Positions 36,887-47,900 of a stretch of DNA of 64,000 nucleotides are shown in pieces. Made by a program: the position numbers and the translations under genes. Below the pieces are notes generated by a model. It did no database searches and had not been told where the DNA came from. It was given only the letters and a program-made list of their open reading frames with translations. The stretch comes from Eutypa lata. Its lineage: Eukaryota > Ascomycota > Sordariomycetes > Xylariales > Diatrypaceae. Every line of letters begins with the position of its first letter. Position 1 is the first letter of the stretch. The DNA lies in assembly GCA_022661535.1 (NCBI GenBank), contig JAKULF010000012.1, positions 930,001 through 994,000 of the forward strand. The letters are read 5' to 3'.

Positions 36887-37643
36887 TCACGTAGACGTTG
36901 TGCTCGGCGGGCCGCCTCCATCACCACTCCCACTCCCACCACCACCCACATCGACCATAATCTCATCTGCCCCCGCGACAGCTGCTGCAGTCGTAGTCTT
37001 ACCACTTTTACTATTACTTCCACCACCACCACCTCCACTGCCGCCGCCTCCACCACTACCACTTCCACTACCACTTCCATTATTCCCCCCATTCCCGCTC
37101 CCATTCGCACCCCCACCCCCACCACCACCACCAAAACTAAAACCCCCCAACCTCGCCTCGTCCTTAAGCTCCGTCTCGAAGATATCCACAGCCAAACTCG
37201 CATCGACGAAATCCTCCAGCTCCTCCGTGACCGTCTTCAGCTTCTCCTTGACGGCCTCCGCCCCCTCGAACCCCACGATGTGCCGCGCCGGGGGGTTCTC
37301 GTGGCCCCCGATCGCCGTCAGCGCGTAGACCGTCTCCATGACGAGTCGGTCGGCGGCCGCGGGGGGAAGCCGTGTGTATCTTTCTATGATTTTCTCCTCT
37401 TCTACTTCTTCTGCTTCTTCCTCTTCTTCTTCTTCTTCTTCGTCGGTCATCATTGGATTCTGCTGGTCTTCTGCTGGTGGTGGTAGTGCTGGTGATGTTG
37501 ATGGGAGGGCCGTTTCCGGGTGCAGGTTCAGGACGTGCGTTAGCATGTCGCGGACCGTGGGGACCGGTGCACCAGCAGTGGCTGCGATTCCGGAAGAAGG
37601 AGACGGTGGACTATCTAATCCCCCTCCTCCCCCTCCGCCGTAC

Positions 37644-37684
<41 letters not shown>

Positions 37685-38135
37685 GTTATGGGAATGATAC
37701 AACTGGTTCTGGTACTGGTACGAGTAGGGCGACAGGGCGGGGGCGAAGACCAGGCGGTTGGTGAGGGACTGGATCTCCTTGTGGGGCTGGACGACGGTGA
37801 CCTTGACGTTGAAGGGGGCGATCTCGTACGCCAGCGAGTCGCAGAACCCCTCGAGCGCCCACGTCGCCGCCGTGTACATGGGCATCCCGGGCGTCCCGAT
37901 GTGGCCCCCGATGCTGGTCAGCACCAGGATGTGGCCCGTGTGCTGCTCCCGCAGCACCGGGAGCGCCGCCTTGATGTAGTTCACCTGCGAGAAGAATATC
38001 GTCTCGAACTGGTCCCGCACTAGGTCCCGCGTCGCGGGCGTCGTGGACAGCTCTTCTACTGTGCCTACTACGGCTGTATTTTTTGGAACGGGAGGGTGGT
38101 CGGTTGGGTTAGTTATATGTTGGTTTATGTATATT

Positions 38136-38174
<39 letters not shown>

Positions 38175-38943
38175 ATGTGTATGTGCGCGCCTCTCTCCCC
38201 TCTCTCTCTGTCTCCCCACCTCCATCTTCCCCTTTCCAAGAAGACAGAACAGAGAGCAAGGCCCACGTATCTGTAACGTGAAACTTACGCACATGCGAAC
38301 ACCATAGGAAAGACGAACGAGCAGACAGACATACCTTCAGAAGTGCAGCAGAGCAAGATATCGATCCGGCCAAAATGCTCTTTGGCCTCGGCGACGGCGG
38401 CCTCGCACTGGCCCATGTTGCGGCCGTCGCAGCGGATGGAGCGGATGCGGTCGCGCCACCCTTCGCGGTCCTTGCGCCCGCTCGCCTTACACTCGTTGAC
38501 CAGCTCGCGGAACTCGGCGCTCCGGTCCTCGCGCTCCACCTCCGTCGGCGAAAGCGCCGCCACCACATAGTCCCCGTGCGCTAATAGCAGCCGGATCAGC
38601 CGCACCGAGAGCGGTGAGAGCGATGATGTTATGAACCCTGTGTTTTTTGTGTGTGTTCTCGTTAGTTAAGGAAGTCTAGCTCGGGTTGGCTTTACTACTA
38701 CATGGCTGGTTTGTGGGTGCGGGTGTGGGTGTCGTGAGGGGTAGCGCTGGGTAAGGGGTCTGGTTCTCTGATGAAATGAGAAGTCGGACCTTCTCCCCCC
38801 TCGCCCCCTTTTTTCTTCTCCTTTTCTGATAGCTCTCTCTCATTCTATAATTCAGGGGTTTAGAGAATGAATAAGATGTCTGAAATCAACTTACATGTTC
38901 TCGGCGAGTTATGCGTCGCTGCGGGAAATTGCGGGAGTGGCAT
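36887..38943 (-). CDS. Short-chain dehydrogenase/reductase-fold protein with lost catalytic residues
   Basis: Three exons (38895-38943, 38335-38637, 36887-38073) give 512 residues. The splices join MPLPQFPAATHNSPRT to WFITSSLSPLSV and then TSEAVVGTVEEL. The fold is plain: beta1-alphaA at residues 17-45, HFGRIDILL before beta4, HILVLTSIGGHIGTPGMPMY, and ALEGFCDSLAYEIAPFNVKV near 190-210, as in classical SDRs. However, the TGxxxGxG dinucleotide loop reads TSSLSPLS, the NNAG motif reads CTSE, and the catalytic YxxxK is Y184-T-A-A-T188 (ACG codon, no lysine). Ser171 and Tyr184 remain. The C-terminal half is low complexity (polyGln at 37639-37683, polyGlu, Gly/Ser runs). This is probably a non-catalytic SDR. 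The nearest active relatives would be ketoreductase-type SDRs. Confidence 0.84.
38139..38167. repeat. (GT)n microsatellite in an intron of the SDR gene
   Basis: A run of about 14 GT units lies inside the 261-nt second intron (38074-38334) of the minus-strand SDR gene. Confidence 0.85.
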
Positions 38944-39129
38944 TAGTTACGGACGTTCAAATGACATGCATTCGTTTGTTCGTTCATGCTACTACATGTA
39001 ATTTTGTATGTGATAATCGGCGATGTAGAGAACAACAACAACATCCTTCTCTACCCACCAAGCCTTTTTTTAATCTTGTCTTTATTTTATTTTCTTCCTT
39101 TCTTTAATGTTGTGCTACTCGTATTTTTT

Positions 39130-39174
39130 TCATATATATTTTTTCGTATATATTTTTTCGTATATATTTTTTCG
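39130..39174. repeat. 14-bp tandem repeat, three copies
   Basis: The unit TATATATTTTTTCG occurs three times head to tail (first copy begins CATATATATT). It lies upstream of the SDR gene. Confidence 0.85.
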
Positions 39175-41375
39175 TCCACTCTGTGCTTTTTAAAAAGTTT
39201 TGTTTCCCCCCAAGAGTGGATCGCGGTTGGGAAATGTTTGACGTTAGGAGAAAGATGGAATGCTCACGAAATGACGCCGCCGAAGCGGGATGATAATGTC
39301 GTGCCGAGCCTGAGTCGGTGGCCTTCCTATCAGTGGCCATCTCCAGCTGGTCTGGGTCTCTCACTCCGCCCTTTTTTCCCTTTCCCTTTTTCCCTTCAGT
39401 GGACTCGGTCGCTGGTTTTTTTTTACCTGGTAAAAATGGGTCGGTCTTCCGTTAGGCGATATCGCTTCTGCGCAAAAGAGGAGGACATGCTATGTAGGTA
39501 GGTAGGTAGGATGTATGTATGTTATCATGTACAATGAGCATTTGGTGGTAGTAGCTTCTCATCAGGGACGTCAATGAACTTGAGCTACGCGTATATCCAT
39601 CGTGAAATAAACTTTCCTGGACACCGCGGCGGTGACCATGTTAAGTAAGTATAAGTAAGTATGAAGTTACTACGTACGTCACATCACGTATTCGTAAAAA
39701 AGTCACCTACCTAGACCTATATGTCCACCAAGTTATTATGAGGCTGCTGCTGCTGGCCTAACGTTACTGCTGAGTGCTCAATGGAAGCTACTATGGTTCG
39801 GTGCATCCACAACTAGATCTGTCCTCCGCTCCTGAAACGTTAATGCATCTGATATCACTCGTCTTGCCCCGGTTGGTAAGATCGTAATAATGCCTCCATG
39901 GTAGCCATGGTACTACCAAGAACTGACATCCATACTAAAACATTGGCGGCTTCTTTCTTGCCTATGTAGCCCCCTATCGATTTCCCCGGATCGCCGTTTC
40001 TAGCCTCTAGTTTCTAATCGGCAATTTTTCATGGTAGCCTTGACTGTTCCCGAGGGGTAAAATTTCCCCTTTAGTAGCAACTGTTGGCTGTCTGTCCCTC
40101 CCCCCTCCCCCCAAAAGAAGGTATAAGAGGGTCAATTGAGATCCCGATCATCTTCGAAGCATTGCCTAAGTCAAAGCTTACATTACTAAGTAGATAAGTA
40201 GATACGCTTAGCACCATTGCCAATTATACCCCCGCCCGATCCGAACGCCGAATAACGTGGGGAGAGACTATAGAGAAGAGGGGTGGAGGAGAAGACAACA
40301 CAAAAGGGGATAACGAACTTGTTAGTTTAGGGAGCTAGATATCTTCAGTTGTGCCTAGATCTTCTCTAACCCCCGCTAGAATGTCACATAGTGTATTTAG
40401 AAGTAAGTACATATTTACATCTGATATTCGTCATCTGGTAGAAGATTACTTAGAATGATCTCAAGAATTCCAAAGCTTCCCCCAACACCCTTCCCAACTA
40501 GTTACACGGAGTTAACCAAAGAGACGAGTACGCCCGATAGCTTATTCATAGCTATATGCTATGATGTGGTTGCTAACATTCGAAAATAGGCTAAAACAGA
40601 ACTCATCCCTGGCTTTGCTGATGTTTCAATCGCCCGATTTGAACACCGTATTCGTAGTCTTGTTAGATCGCTTGAACTATACGATGTATGTAGAGAGTCA
40701 TGCACTGGCTGACTGGGTAGATGGTAGCGAAGCTGTAAAACGCTGTTGTAAACTGAATGATGCAATCTGTAAGACTACGTATGCAGACCACCAGATCATA
40801 CCTTCTATATCTCGTGTGAGTTTTCTTCATAAGCTAGCCGTCGTAACATCATATATAGGTACTTACACTACTAATGTTATACCTACATACCTAAGTATAT
40901 ATCTCCGTGTAAGGGAAGAACCTAGGAACCCACCCTCTTGCTGAGGTATTGGGTATACATAAGAATGAACTGTGCCCCACATTGCATATAGCATTAAGCA
41001 TCCGCACCCTGACGATGATCTCACAAAATCTGGGGAAGAGGCCTGAAATAAGACCCAAGCCGAAGCTGCCGAGAGCTTTAACCAATACTTACCAAGCCCT
41101 ATCTAGCACCATGTACGTTTGACGCATTGTCCTAATACCGACAGCTGTAACAAGAAAGCGATCTCCTATAGAAAGCTATAACGTTGTCTGAATTAGCATA
41201 GGTAAGTACGTAAGCAAGTGTAAGTAGTAAATGCATGTATGATATAGAAAGCAATTGAGATTGTGCCATTATCTATTTACTTACCTTTTAAACATACTCA
41301 TCATTTGTCATGCGGTATAAAGACGTAGTCTTTGTAAGAGATCACATCAATCACAACCGCCTTTTCGTAGCTTTT

Positions 41376-41423
41376 GCTGGCTGGCGGGCTGGCTGGCGGG
41401 CTGGATAGCGGGCTGGATAGCTC
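41376..41423. repeat. 12-bp minisatellite, four copies
   Basis: Two copies of GCTGGCTGGCGG are followed by GCTGGATAGCGG and a last partial GCTGGATAG. It lies about 440 bases upstream of the SER1 start codon and is locally much more GC-rich than its surroundings. Confidence 0.88.
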
Positions 41424-41860
41424 CATAGGGTGTCAATGTGTGAACTACGTAACAAACTTGGTCCACAATGCCGAAATCGGAAGGAGGGGCAGGAAATATT
41501 TCGTTAAACCTCTTTGACGTCAATGGTGTAAAAGTTCAAATACACGCCGAATAAGCTTTATACTCGCGGTTATCTAATCTACATACCTACCTGCTGAGTA
41601 CAATGTAAGTATCCTCAAATATTATTCAAATACAATACTATGTTGGCTCTTATGCCAAATTGCGTGGTTTCTTTTTTTGGAATTGAAATTCCTAACTTGA
41701 GGCAGAGAGTCATATTCCAAATACTCATATATCCAGAGTAACTCCTTCCGGACTTAGTTATTGAGTCATTCACTTCAAGGATATTAATATCGGACATCGT
41801 CTCCCTGTGGCAGAATCGACTCAGTATCTGTTGTCTTTTCATCTATCATTGTAAAAGAAT

Positions 41861-43726
41861 ATGCCTGCTAGAGAGGATATCACGTAGTAAGTAATATTGG
41901 GGGTTATTTTCTTCCCTTGGTAGCTAACCCCAGTGCTTGAAGTTACTGGAAGGGTCATGTTCGGGACTAAAAGCTCCTGAATAACTCCCAAACATCGCTG
42001 GGATATACATAAAGAAGCAATTGCTAACTCCCAATGCTGTAGTTTCGGCGCAGGCCCTGCCGCCCTACCTACGGAAGTGCTCCAACAAGCGGCACAAGCG
42101 CTTGTCAACTTCGAGAGCACCGGCCTAGGCATTGCTGAGCATTCGCATCGATCTCAGCACGCTGCTAAAATCCTGAAGGATGCAAAGATCAATTTAGCTA
42201 CGTTCTTTGACATCCCGGACAATTATGACATTCTTTTTATGCAGGGCGTAAGTACTGAAACAAGTTGATGCCCTACCCTTCTCGATCTGCTATAGAACCT
42301 TCTATAAAATATGATGAAAAATGGTACACTAACTTGTTGTTCAGGGCGGAAGTGGCGAGTTCTCGGCCGTCGTATACAACATGGTCGGCGCGTGGGTCAC
42401 CAGGAAAAAGAACGAAATCCTCGTCCTGCTAGGCGCTAAGAGCGAGGAAGATGCAGACCAGGACGAGCTCGTTGCTAAGCTCAAACAAGCCGTCGATGAC
42501 GAGCTGAAGCTGGATTATATAATTACTGGTAGCTGGTCACTTAAGGCGTACCAAGAAGCCAGTCGTCTGCTAGGCTCGAAGTACACCAACGTCGTCACGG
42601 ATTCTCGAACGCTCAACAATGGCAAATTTGGCAAGATCGCCGACGAGAGCACGTGGAACTTGTCACCTGATCCGGCTTTCGTATACTACTGCGACAATGA
42701 GACTGTCGGTAAGTACTAAAAACAAGTTAATATCTTACCTTTATCGTCCTGTTCTAGAACCTTCTACAAGATGAGAGGAAAAATTAAATACTGACTTGTT
42801 TTCACTAACTAGATGGCGTGGAGTTTCCCAAATACCCGGAGATCCTCGCCCCTGACGAGGATGGGTCCGGACCTATTGTCGTTGCGGACATGTCGTCCAA
42901 TATTCTCTCGAGAAGGGTTCCGGTGGGGAATTTCGGTCTCATCTTCTTCGGCGCGCAGAAGAATCTTGGACCTGCTGGCGTCACGGTAGCTATCATTAAG
43001 GAGAACTTCCTACCCCCAGTGTCTCCCCAACCGTCCCCAGAACTCATGAGAAAATTGGGGCTACCGATTCCACCGGTTATACTCTCGTACGAGACGATTG
43101 CCAAGAACAACAGTCTTTACAACACCCTGAGCATATTTGAGTACGTAACACTACTAAGCTACCCCTCCCCCTTTCCGGAATTCTTAGCTGCGTATTTGGT
43201 TCATTAACACTCGCCTCCATAGCGTATACATCATCGGGCAGGTGCTTAAGAGGCTCCTAGTCACCTTCCCCAACCATATCGACGGACAGGAGAGAATTGC
43301 GACGCAGAAAGCGGAGATCATCTACGCGGCGCTGGAGGAGCATCCGGACACCTACCGGGTGGTGCCCGAGAAGGCGTGCCGCTCGCGCATGAACATATGC
43401 TTCCGCGTGACGGTGACGGAGGACATCGAGACCAGCGAGGCGGAGTTCCTGCGCATCGCTGAACAGCGCGGCCTCACGGGTCTGAAGGGTCATCGTAGCG
43501 TCGGCGGTATCCGCGCCAGCAACGTAAGCAACTCTGGGAGTTATTTTTTACCTCGTCTATAGTGTTTCAGGGCATATTTCTTCAGAACTTTGCTTAGAGT
43601 GCCCGAATCACCGCCAGACTGTCTAGAAAGAGAAATAGCTAATTTTAAATGTGGCAGTACAACTCGATCTCGCTCGAGGGGGCCATGCGCCTCGCCGCCT
43701 TCCTGCGCGAGTTCGCCAGTCACTAG
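41861..43726 (+). CDS. SER1: Phosphoserine aminotransferase
   Basis: Six exons (41861-41886, 42043-42247, 42345-42708, 42813-43140, 43223-43523, 43658-43726) encode 430 residues. All five introns are GT-AG and frame-consistent. The enzyme converts 3-phosphohydroxypyruvate and glutamate to phosphoserine and 2-oxoglutarate (serine biosynthesis, cytosol), using [16 protein letters not shown] near the N-terminus, [12 protein letters not shown] (cofactor phosphate cup), the PLP lysine K248 in [10 protein letters not shown], and [11 protein letters not shown] followed by [10 protein letters not shown] at the C-terminus are the family hallmarks. The first exon codes only eight and two-thirds codons (MPAREDIT). 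Introns 2 and 3 are similar to each other in sequence (see findings). The frame beyond the stop stays open for 138 codons. Confidence 0.96.
42248..42812 (+). repeat. Pair of homologous introns (introner-like) in SER1
   Basis: Intron 2 (42248-42344, 97 nt) and intron 3 (42709-42812, 104 nt) align along their whole length. Both begin GTAAGTACT, then A(A)ACAAGTT, share a central (T/C)TAGAACCTTCTA-like segment and AAAAAT, and end with CT(A/G)ACTTGTT before the acceptor. In each, the early ACAAGT pairs with the late ACTTGT, making a terminal stem of 8-9 bp. The central TAGAACCTTCTA is itself partly palindromic. Confidence 0.8.
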
Positions 43727-44143
43727 TACGTCTTCGTCGCCAGGCACGCGCGCGACGTCGAGGGCGACCACGAGTCCGAGTCTAGCTCCGATAACAGCTT
43801 CGATGCCGATCCCTTTGCGCGCGCAAGGTCTCAGACGCGGTCGCAGTCGAGGTCGCGGGCGAGGGCGAGGGCGAGGGTGATGGCAAAGGCAGGGTTGAGG
43901 TCGCTGTCGAGGTCGATGTCGAAGCCGGTGTCGAGGCCGCTGTCAAGAATGAGCTTGAGGTCCAGTGGTGGTGGTAGCGGTAGTGGTGGTGGTGATGATA
44001 ATGCTGGTGTCAGTAGTAGACTTCCTTCTTTGAGACCCAGCCCCAGCAGCAGCAGTATCGGCTCGGTTGTCATGAGACCGCCCAGCCGTCGCGAGTCTCC
44101 CTCACGCTCTCGCTCACGCCCTCGTTCGAACACTATAAGATAG
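43727..44143 (+). other. In-frame open extension after the SER1 stop, Arg/Ser-rich
   Basis: Directly after TAG 43724-43726 the same frame is open for 138 codons to TAG 44141-44143. It would encode YVFVARHARDVEGDHESESS, an Asp/Ser stretch, then Arg-Ser repeats (SQTRSQSRSRARARAR, LSRSMSKPVSRPLSRMSLRS), a Gly/Ser run and another RS tail ending NTIR. Known SerC enzymes end near the TAG. It could be a stop-codon readthrough extension, an old C-terminal tail cut off by a nonsense change, or a 3' UTR whose repeats avoid stops by composition. Confidence 0.35.
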
Positions 44144-44973
44144 TGCATTCTCGCTTGCTGCTGCTAGAGGTTGGTTTTATTATAGATATTAGAGAGGTGT
44201 GGTGTTATGGTTAAAACGGGTGTGCGTCTGTGTACTGTGTATAGAATAGGGGGTATCAACTACAAGTAACCAGCATTTTTTCTTGGGAAAAGCGCAAAAC
44301 ATTTAAATAGCAAGGGGGGTTATCATACAAACAGTATAATCTCTTATTTCACAAATCAGCGAATAGAAAAAAGGAAACTTCAACATTTAGGATTTGGAAT
44401 TTGCTTCTTAAATACTACCACTGCGATACAAAGTGGTGGTGACTTTACGAAGTAGAACAGGTACTTACGTACCTTTAATGGGTTGGTTTGACATCGGGGA
44501 TTGCTGGCCCCGGGAGCACCCCTCCACTGATGGCCGCCCCTGCATGTAATAATCCCTGTGATATTTTTAGCTTATGATTGGACAGTAATTTGAGAGGCGC
44601 ACGCGAGGCTTAAGGAGCTTTTGGCTAGCCCAACTCCAGCTAACTAAGTGAGTGAACGAATCTGTGTCGCATGCTTTCTTCATGATCATTTGAGCGTGTA
44701 TTATACGAATTATTCTATACCTTAATAACTGCGAGTTGGTTGGCTTCCTGACTGTTTAGTTCTCCTCGAGCCTCTTTCCATGGATTAAATCTCATTCCTG
44801 CAACAACAACAGTAACATCATCGTCGTCATCATCCAAACTCGCCAAGCCTGACTACTGCTTTACCGTATATCATCGTGGAGTGTATACCGTTTCCCCCCC
44901 TTAAGTGGTAATAGGAATGCGCATTCCCTGCCATTCGATGCCAACGCAAAATCAAGGCCAATGTTAGGATAGG
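44144..44973. other. Intergenic, upstream of TRS120
   Basis: No gene was seen. A long unspliced stretch with CAACAACAACAG-type and GTCGTCATC-type triplet runs (44798-44838) probably belongs to the TRS120 promoter or leader. Confidence 0.45.
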
Positions 44974-47900
44974 ATGAGCTTGGACTCTCTTTTGCCCATC
45001 GCTCCGGCGAGGGTAAGAGCATTAGTTTTACCCGTCGGCCAAATCAAGAGAGACAGATTCGAAACCTTCCTCACGAGACTCAACGAGCAGCATGTCGTCC
45101 ACCTCCGCGACATCAGTGCCGATGGCCGGCCAAATAGAAGTCAGTTTCCCTAGTCTCCCCATGAGAACGAACAAAGTGCAAGAGAAGAGTGCCAAAGCTA
45201 ACATTGTTTGTCTGTAATTCTATAGATATGTTCTCCCCCCTCGCATTCCCCGACGGTGCTATCTTCTACGACCTCATCACCCACATACCGCCCCCTTCTC
45301 ACCTTGCTCTGGCCCCCTTCGACCTCTACCGAGAACCCCTTACCGTTATAGCTATAGCCGATGGAAAGGAGCTTGAAAATGTGACTTTCAGCAAGCGACA
45401 GTCGGCTAGCGGCTATGCGCGAACGATGACCGAGAGGAACATCAGGACATTATATCAAGAATTAGAGGATTTAAGGGACGCCTATCCCAAATTACTTACA
45501 CATCAAGTGCTGATATTCGACTACGCGCCGTCTGGGGGCCATGATGTACCTATTCCCGAGGGTATTCAGACCATCCCGCCGATAGAACGATCCACGGTTA
45601 CTACGATGAAGACAATAATGTGCGACGTATCATCCTTGTTACTAGCTGAGATGAACACGTTGGCGAAATCGTTCGAGGGGATGACTACGATAGATTCTCC
45701 CGGACAAGCGCCTACGCGACCGTCCATGAATGGATCCTGGACGTCCGACGATGCGAGCGGCCAGTCGCGAAGAAACTCACAGTTTTCTCTGCCGAGCGTC
45801 ACTCGGTCAGCATCGACAAGCGGGACTGTTGATAGGAGCCAGGCTCGCATGTCGATGCCCGTCCCTTTCAAATCCCTCCCTTTCGGGTCCGCCAACTCGA
45901 GCCCAGGAATTAGACCAGCCAATTCTCGAAGTGGGCTTTCGAATCCGCCAACTACCTTCGACGATATTGCTAGTGCGAACAGTAGCAACGGAGACTTACC
46001 CACGCTGGACGAAAAGACCCCCGAAGAAAAGAAGTCAGATCGGGTCTCTGTGCAGGGGTTCGGGCCGGGTGGGTTGAACGAGAGGTGGAGGAATAAAGGG
46101 AAAGCACGCGCAACCATCCTAGTTGGGTCGCTATACCTCCAAGCTGGTCGGTGGAGCGATGCGTTAAGAGAATTGGCGGACGGTGCGACAGTAGCGAAGT
46201 CCATGAACGATCACCTGTGGCATGGTAAAGCACTCGAACTCATCGTTCTAAGCCTTTTCCTACTAGGCTGGAGTGGCCACGAGTTTCAAATACCAATGAT
46301 TTGCTACCCTCCGAACGAGAAGGCACCTAACAGCGCGAAAAAGGGGCAGGATGTCGAAAAAGATGACGAAAGTCAGCCGAGATACCTACGGAATCTACAG
46401 ATTATCCTTCCCGAGCTGCTTGAGCGCATTGTTGGGCTCTACTCGAGAATGACGGGCGAGCAGCTTCCTCCGCTACCTCTTTCAGAAACCATAATCAGGT
46501 TCTGCAGTACGCTCGCGATGGTTCATGTATGTGAAGGAAAGCTTAACAAAAAGGCCTTAGAAATAATAGTGTCGGGAAAACTTCCCACGCAGTCGCTCAC
46601 TTCGTCGCCACGTCTAACCATCATACCAAACCGGACACAGATCACGAACTTGTTGTTCAAGGCGTTTCCTTCCTCTGCTCCAGAATTGCTTACGACGGTG
46701 GATCGTGCACTCATTTTAGGAGGGATTGGGACTGTCCTGGGGACATTGGGATTTCACAGAAAGAAAGCTATGGTTGTACGAGAATTAGTCTCGGTACTTA
46801 TCGGAGGTTTAGTCGAAGCAAGAACTCGTGGTGCCGCCGACGTTGGTATTCACCCAGCGGCTGGACTAGTAGCCCTTAATGCCGTTAATGGACATACCAA
46901 TGGTGCAGGGGCACTTGAGCTAGGTGAAGGAGACATTGAATATGGCGTCGACGCATTCCTTGGGCTGCTGTGCAAAACGTATGGTGTTGTCAGCTTTAAC
47001 GAGTCTGCACAAAAGTCGAAGACTGCTGATGCGGCTTCAGCGTTGGACACGGACAGTAACGTCATCTCGAGGATCCAGGACCAATCGGCGGTCAGGCATT
47101 TTGGAATTCACAATGTTAAAACGAACATTCTCAGGGCCTGCATCCACTTCTCGGAAGCGCTGCCAGATTTTAACGGAGTGTTGAAATTCTCTAGCGACCT
47201 GCTACGGACTTCGGGGAGTGGAGTCGCACCAGGACCGCGCCGAGAAGATGCAGCACCGATGATCACTAGGGAGGAGCAGGTCAGGTTGGCAAATAATATT
47301 TCCAAGACTTCCGATCTAGCGCAAAGATTAGGCCTGGGGCACCTATCGGCAGAGTACTGGGACGAGTTCTTAATAAGGGAGATCATAATGGACTCTTTAC
47401 CGCCATCGAAGACGCCAATCGAGCATTCGAAGAACGTGCTACCAGGAGCCACGACGGCTCGTTCTTCCCAGGACGTGAACCCCTTTATCTATAACCCATT
47501 CTCGAGGACGTCAGATAAGGTCGCGGTCGAGCGGACTCTCGTGACTGGGGAGGCGGCAAAGTTTAGGATCACTTTGCAGAACCCGTACGATATCGACGTA
47601 GAAATCGAGAGTATCAAACTAGATACGGAAGGTGCTAAATTCGAGTCTTCAGTGGAGAGCACGATATTGGGACCGTACCGTACACAGATTCTCAAAATCT
47701 TCGGAACGCCTCTAGAAGCAGGGGCTGTCAAGGTAACAGGAGCCATAGTACGTGTTAGGGGATGTCGCGAAAGAAGGTTTCCCATTTTCCCACAACCATG
47801 GGCGCCAGAGACGGATATCAAAATCAAGGGGATCGGGCTTGGTGCTATAGAGAAGAATAAGATCTTGCCACCACCTGGACCCGTGCTGAAGCCCGATAAC

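Larger units (their letters stand above)
38944..41860. other. Gene-poor region between SDR gene and SER1
   Basis: No gene was supported. It contains a T-rich 14-bp tandem repeat (39130-39174) and a GC-rich 12-bp minisatellite (41376-41423), listed separately. The open frame at 40561-40944 has mixed hydrophobic composition without start context or domain. Upstream sequences of both flanking genes lie at the two ends. Confidence 0.45.

Noticed and set aside
37639..37683. CAG/CTG repeat as evidence against the SDR gene model
   Set aside because: The polyGln tract is in frame with the SDR fold on both sides of it. Such tracts are common in fungal disordered tails.
45566..46204. 212-codon minus-strand ORF inside TRS120
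   Set aside because: A shadow frame. TRS120 is continuous and family-consistent across it.
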